The translations under genes were made by a program, and so were the position numbers. 64,000 nucleotides of DNA from Saposhnikovia divaricata. Its lineage: Eukaryota; Streptophyta; Magnoliopsida; Apiales; Apiaceae. Below the pieces are notes generated by a model. That model saw nothing but the letters and a program-made list of their open reading frames with translations. It made no database searches and was not told where the DNA came from. Position 1 is the first letter of the stretch. Every line of letters starts with the position of its first letter. This document shows positions 60,337-64,000 of this stretch, in pieces. Location of the stretch: the NCBI GenBank assembly GCA_036435485.1, contig CM071599.1, positions 2,232,001 to 2,296,000 of the forward strand, given 5' to 3'.

Positions 60337-63300
60337 CCGGTCCGAACTGCGTCAAATAAAATTTCGTTGAATTCCAATAACCCATAGGAACTAAATATTT
60401 AAAAATATCCACAAAATGGTCCTACTCAATTTTTAACAATATCCCGTGTACTAACCCCTTTGAGGATTATCCAAAAACCGAGTTTTGACTATATTAGCTC
60501 CGATTCAGGTCCGAATTGCGTCAAATACAATTTCGTTGAATTCCAATAATCCATAGGAACAAAATATGTAAAAATATCCCTAAAATGGTCCGACTCGATT
60601 TTTAACAATATCCCGTGTACTAACCACTTTGAGGATTATCCGAACACAAAGTTTCGATCATATCAGCTCCGATTCAGGTTTGAACTGCGTCAAATAAAAT
60701 TTCGTTGAATTCCAATAACCCATAGGAAAAAAATATGTCAAAATATTCACAAAATGGTTCGACTCAATTTTTAACAATATCCCGTGTACTAACCCCTTTG
60801 AAAATTATCCAAAAACCGAGTTTTGACTATATCAGCTCCGATTCAGGTCCGAATTGCGTCAAATACAATTTCGTTGAATTCCAATAACCCATAGGAACAA
60901 AATATGTAAAAATATCCCTAAAATGGTCCGACTCGATTTTTAACAATATCCCGTGTACTAACCACTTTGAGGATTATCCGAAAACCGAGTTTCGATCATA
61001 TCAGCTCCGATTCAGGTTCGACCTGCGTCAAATAATATTTTGTTGAATTTCAATAACCCATAGGAACAAAATATGTAAAAATATCCACAAAATGGTGCGA
61101 CTTGATTTTTAACAATATCCCGTGTACTAACCCCTTTGAGAATTTTCCGAAAACCGAGTTTCGATCATATCAGCTCCGATTCCGGTCCGAACTGCGTCAA
61201 ATAAAATTTCGTTGAATTCCAATAACCCATAGGAACAAAATATGTAAAAATATCCCCAAAATGGTCCGACTCGATTTTTAACAATATCCCGTGTACTAAC
61301 CCCTTTGAAGATTATTCGAAAACCGAGTTTCGATCATATCAGCTTCGATTCAAGTACGAACTACATCAAATAAAATTTGGTTGAATGCTAGTTTAGGGTT
61401 TAAGGTTTAGGGTTTTAGGATTTAAGGTTTTAGGGTTTTGGGTCTAAGGTTTAGGGTTTAGGGTTCAGGGGTTAGGGGTTAGGATTTAGGGTTTAGGGTT
61501 CAAGGTTCCTTAGGAACAAAATATGTAAAAATATCCACAAAATGGCTCGACTCGATTTTTAACAATATCCCGTATGCTAACCACTTTGAGAATTTTTTGA
61601 AAACCGAGTTTCGATCATATTAGCTCCGATTCCGGTCCGAACTGCGTCAAATAAAATTTCGTTGAATTCCAATAACCCATAGGAACAAAATATGTAAAAA
61701 TATCCCCAAAATGGTCCGACTCGATTTTTAACAATATCCCGTGTACTAACCCTTTTGAGGATTATTCGAAAACCGAGTTTCGATCATATCAACTTCGATT
61801 CAAGTCCTAACTGCATCAAATAAAATTTGGTTGAATGCTGGTTTAGGGTTTTAAGATTTAAGGTTTAAGGGTTTTGGGTCTAAGGTTTAGGGTTTAGGGG
61901 TTAGGATTTAGGGTTTAGGGTTCAGGGTTCCTTAGGAACAAAATATGTAAAAATATCCACAAAATGGCCCGACTCGATTTTTAACAATATCTCGTATGCT
62001 AACACCTTTTTAGGATTATCTGAAAACTGAGTTTCGATCATATCAGCTCCGATTCCGGTCCGAACTGCGTCAAATAAAATTTCGTTGAATTCCAATAACC
62101 CATAGGAACTAAATATTTAAAAATATCCACAAAATGGTCCTACTCAATTTTTAACAATATCCCGTGTACTAACCCCTTTGAGGATTATCCAAAAACCGAG
62201 TTTTGACTATATTAGCTCCGATTCAGGTCCGAATTGCGTCAAATACAATTTCGTTGAATTCCAATAATCCATAGGAACAAAATATGTAAAAATATCCCTA
62301 AAATGGTCCGACTCGATTTTTAACAATATCCCGTGTACTAACCACTTTGAGGATTATCCGAACACAAAGTTTCGATCATATCAGCTCCGATTCAGGTTTG
62401 AACTGCGTCAAATAAAATTTCGTTGAATTCCAATAACCCATAGGAAAAAAATATGTCAAAATATTCACAAAATGGTTCGACTCAATTTTTAACAATATCC
62501 CGTGTACTAACCCCTTTGAAAATTATCCAAAAACCGAGTTTTGACTATATCAGCTCCGATTCAGGTCCGAATTGCGTCAAATACAATTTCGTTGAATTCC
62601 AATAACCCATAGGAACAAAATATGTAAAAATATCCCTAAAATGGTCCGACTCGATTTTTAACAATATCCCGTGTACTAACCACTTTGAGGATTATCCGAA
62701 AACCGAGTTTCGATCATATCAGCTCCGATTCAGGTTCGACCTGCGTCAAATAATATTTTGTTGAATTTCAATAACCCATAGGAACAAAATATGTAAAAAT
62801 ATCCACAAAATGGTGCGACTTGATTTTTAACAATATCCCGTGTACTAACCCCTTTGAGAATTTTCCGAAAACCGAGTTTCGATCATATCAGCTCCGATTC
62901 CGGTCCGAACTGCGTCAAATAAAATTTCGTTGAATTCCAATAACCCATAGGAACAAAATATGTAAAAATATCCCCAAAATGGTCCGACTCGATTTTTAAC
63001 AATATCCCGTGTACTAACCCCTTTGAAGATTATTCGAAAACCGAGTTTCGATCATATCAGCTTCGATTCAAGTACGAACTACATCAAATAAAATTTGGTT
63101 GAATGCTGGTTTAGGGTTTAAGGTTTAGGGTTTTAGGATTTAAGGTTTTAGGGTTTTGGGTCTAAGGTTTAGGGTTTAGGGTTCAGGGGTTAGGGGTTAG
63201 GATTTAGGGTTTAGGGTTCAAGGTTCCTTAGGAACAAAATATGTAAAAATATCCACAAAATGGCTCGACTCGATTTTTAACAATATCCCGTATGCTAACC

Positions 63301-63773
63301 ACTTTGAGAATTTTTTGAAAACCGAGTTTCGATCATATTAGCTCTGATTCCGGTCCGAACTGCGTCAAATAAAATTTCGTTGAATTCCAATAACCCATAG
63401 GAACAAAATATGTAAAAATATCCCCAAAATGGTCCGACTCGATTTTTAACAATATCCCGTGTACTAACCCTTTTGAGGATTATTCGAAAACCGAGTTTCG
63501 ATCATATCAACTTCGATTCAAGTCCTAACTGCATCAAATAAAATTTGGTTGAATGCTGGTTTAGGGTTTTAAGATTTAAGGTTTAAGGGTTTTGGGTCTA
63601 AGGTTTAGGGTTTAGGGGTTAGGATTTAGGGTTTAGGGTTCAGGGTTCCTTAGGAACAAAATATGTAAAAATATCCACAAAATGGCCCGACTCGATTTTT
63701 AACAATATCTCGTATGCTAACACCTTTTTAGGATTATCTGAAAACTGAGTTTCGATCATATCAGCTCCGATTC
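60337..63773. repeat. 1718-bp tandem duplication
   Basis: Copy 1 (about 60337-62055) and copy 2 (about 62056-63773) are offset by 1718 bp: ATATTAGCTCC at 60491 and 62209, AATGCTGGTTTAGGG at 61834 and 63552. The differences noticed include CTAG/CTGG near 61388/63106 and a C/T near 61626/63344. Each copy has two telomere-like blocks. The break lies inside the conserved phrase CAGCTCCGATTC, as expected for unequal homologous exchange. Confidence 0.88.
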
Positions 63774-64000
63774 GGGTCCGAATTGCGTCAAATAAAATTT
63801 CATTGAATTCCAATATCCCATAGGAACAAAATATGTAAAAATATCCATAAAATGGTTCGACTTGATTTTTAACAATATCCCGTGTACTAACCCCTTTGAG
63901 GATTATTCGAAAACCGAGTTTCAATCATTTCAGCCCCGATTCAGGTCCGAACGGCACCAAATAAAATTTCATTGAATTCCAATAACCCATAGGAACAAAA

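Larger units (their letters stand above)
42803..64000. repeat. Satellite array, segment 2, with higher-order structure
   Basis: Over 21 kb the same 169-170-bp monomer continues to the end of the window without further insertions. Monomers vary in phrases such as CACAAAATGG, CCCAAAATGG and CATAAAATGG and in GAGGATTAT versus GAGAATTTT, which allows higher-order units to be followed. Telomere-like blocks recur near 43705, 44157, 44927, 45858, 46314, 47263, 47702, 48668, 49109, 50035, 50940, 51848, 52755, 53659, 54771, 55676, 57802, 58240, 61386, 61835, 63104 and 63553. No gene is supported; open frames of 60-95 codons on the minus strand repeat with the monomer. Confidence 0.95.

Noticed and set aside
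50137..63924. Recurrent minus-strand ORFs of 60-95 codons across the satellite (for example 50137-50421, 53761-54045, 55778-56062, 63640-63924)
   Set aside because: They repeat with the monomer, differ by monomer variation, lack any domain and show no codon-level conservation beyond that of the DNA.
35128..64000. CRISPR-like array
   Set aside because: Repeats are contiguous 169-170-bp monomers without short repeat/unique spacer alternation, in a plant genome.

Overview
The window is repeat-dominated plant nuclear DNA, probably from a dicot. The evidence is Ty1/copia, Maximus/SIRE-type, Mutator-like (MULE), CACTA and plant L1-type elements, TTTAGGG-like (Arabidopsis-type telomere) motifs, and a decayed exon set resembling the plant cohesin factor PDS5. 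There are no bacterial-style operons, rRNA, tRNA or CRISPR arrays. I recognise no intact host gene; nearly every long reading frame belongs to a transposable element, and the species cannot be named from the sequence.

Layout: (1) 1-3101, a PDS5-like pseudogene broken by a truncated minus-strand copia (LTR 337-927) and bordered by CACTA-type subterminal repeats at 1-125. (2) 4116-4735, the 3' end of a MULE transposase gene (two CCHC knuckles). (3) 4744-12037, a plus-strand copia that has lost nearly all of its 5' LTR but keeps its PBS, a long leader, a broken gag-pol and a 1.54-kb 3' LTR. (4) 12038-21430, a minus-strand SIRE-like element with 5' LTR, PBS, an open gag, a pol with one nonsense codon, and a third, env-position ORF cut off by the copia LTR. 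(5) 21764-22914, the end of another CACTA-like element with a CT-rich leader. (6) 22918-35124, a full-length 12.2-kb CACTA transposon flanked by a TAA target duplication. Its TNP2 transposase gene (minus) and its TNPA-like/Ulp1-protease gene (plus) point away from each other across a 3.3-kb centre that holds tandem repeats, a scrap of SIRE LTR and a long CT tract. (7) 35128-64000, a satellite array of about 169-170-bp monomers, interrupted by a 5'-truncated L1-type LINE at 37458-42802.

The satellite is the most unusual part. About two dozen blocks of degenerate TTTAGGG-type repeat, each some 115-140 bp, always sit at the same place in the monomer. They are co-amplified in higher-order repeats of about 906, 1405, 1718 and 2018 bp, which indicates recent unequal exchange. 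The CACTA element sits at the edge of the array: satellite directly follows its right end, but only a few satellite bases precede its left end.

The elements inform one another. The CACTA transposon carries a 162-bp fragment about 97.5% identical to the neighbouring SIRE LTR. The copia insertion truncates the SIRE third ORF. The LINE lies inside the satellite. Many of the inactivating stops fit C-to-T (or G-to-A) transitions, as expected of methylated, silenced repeats.
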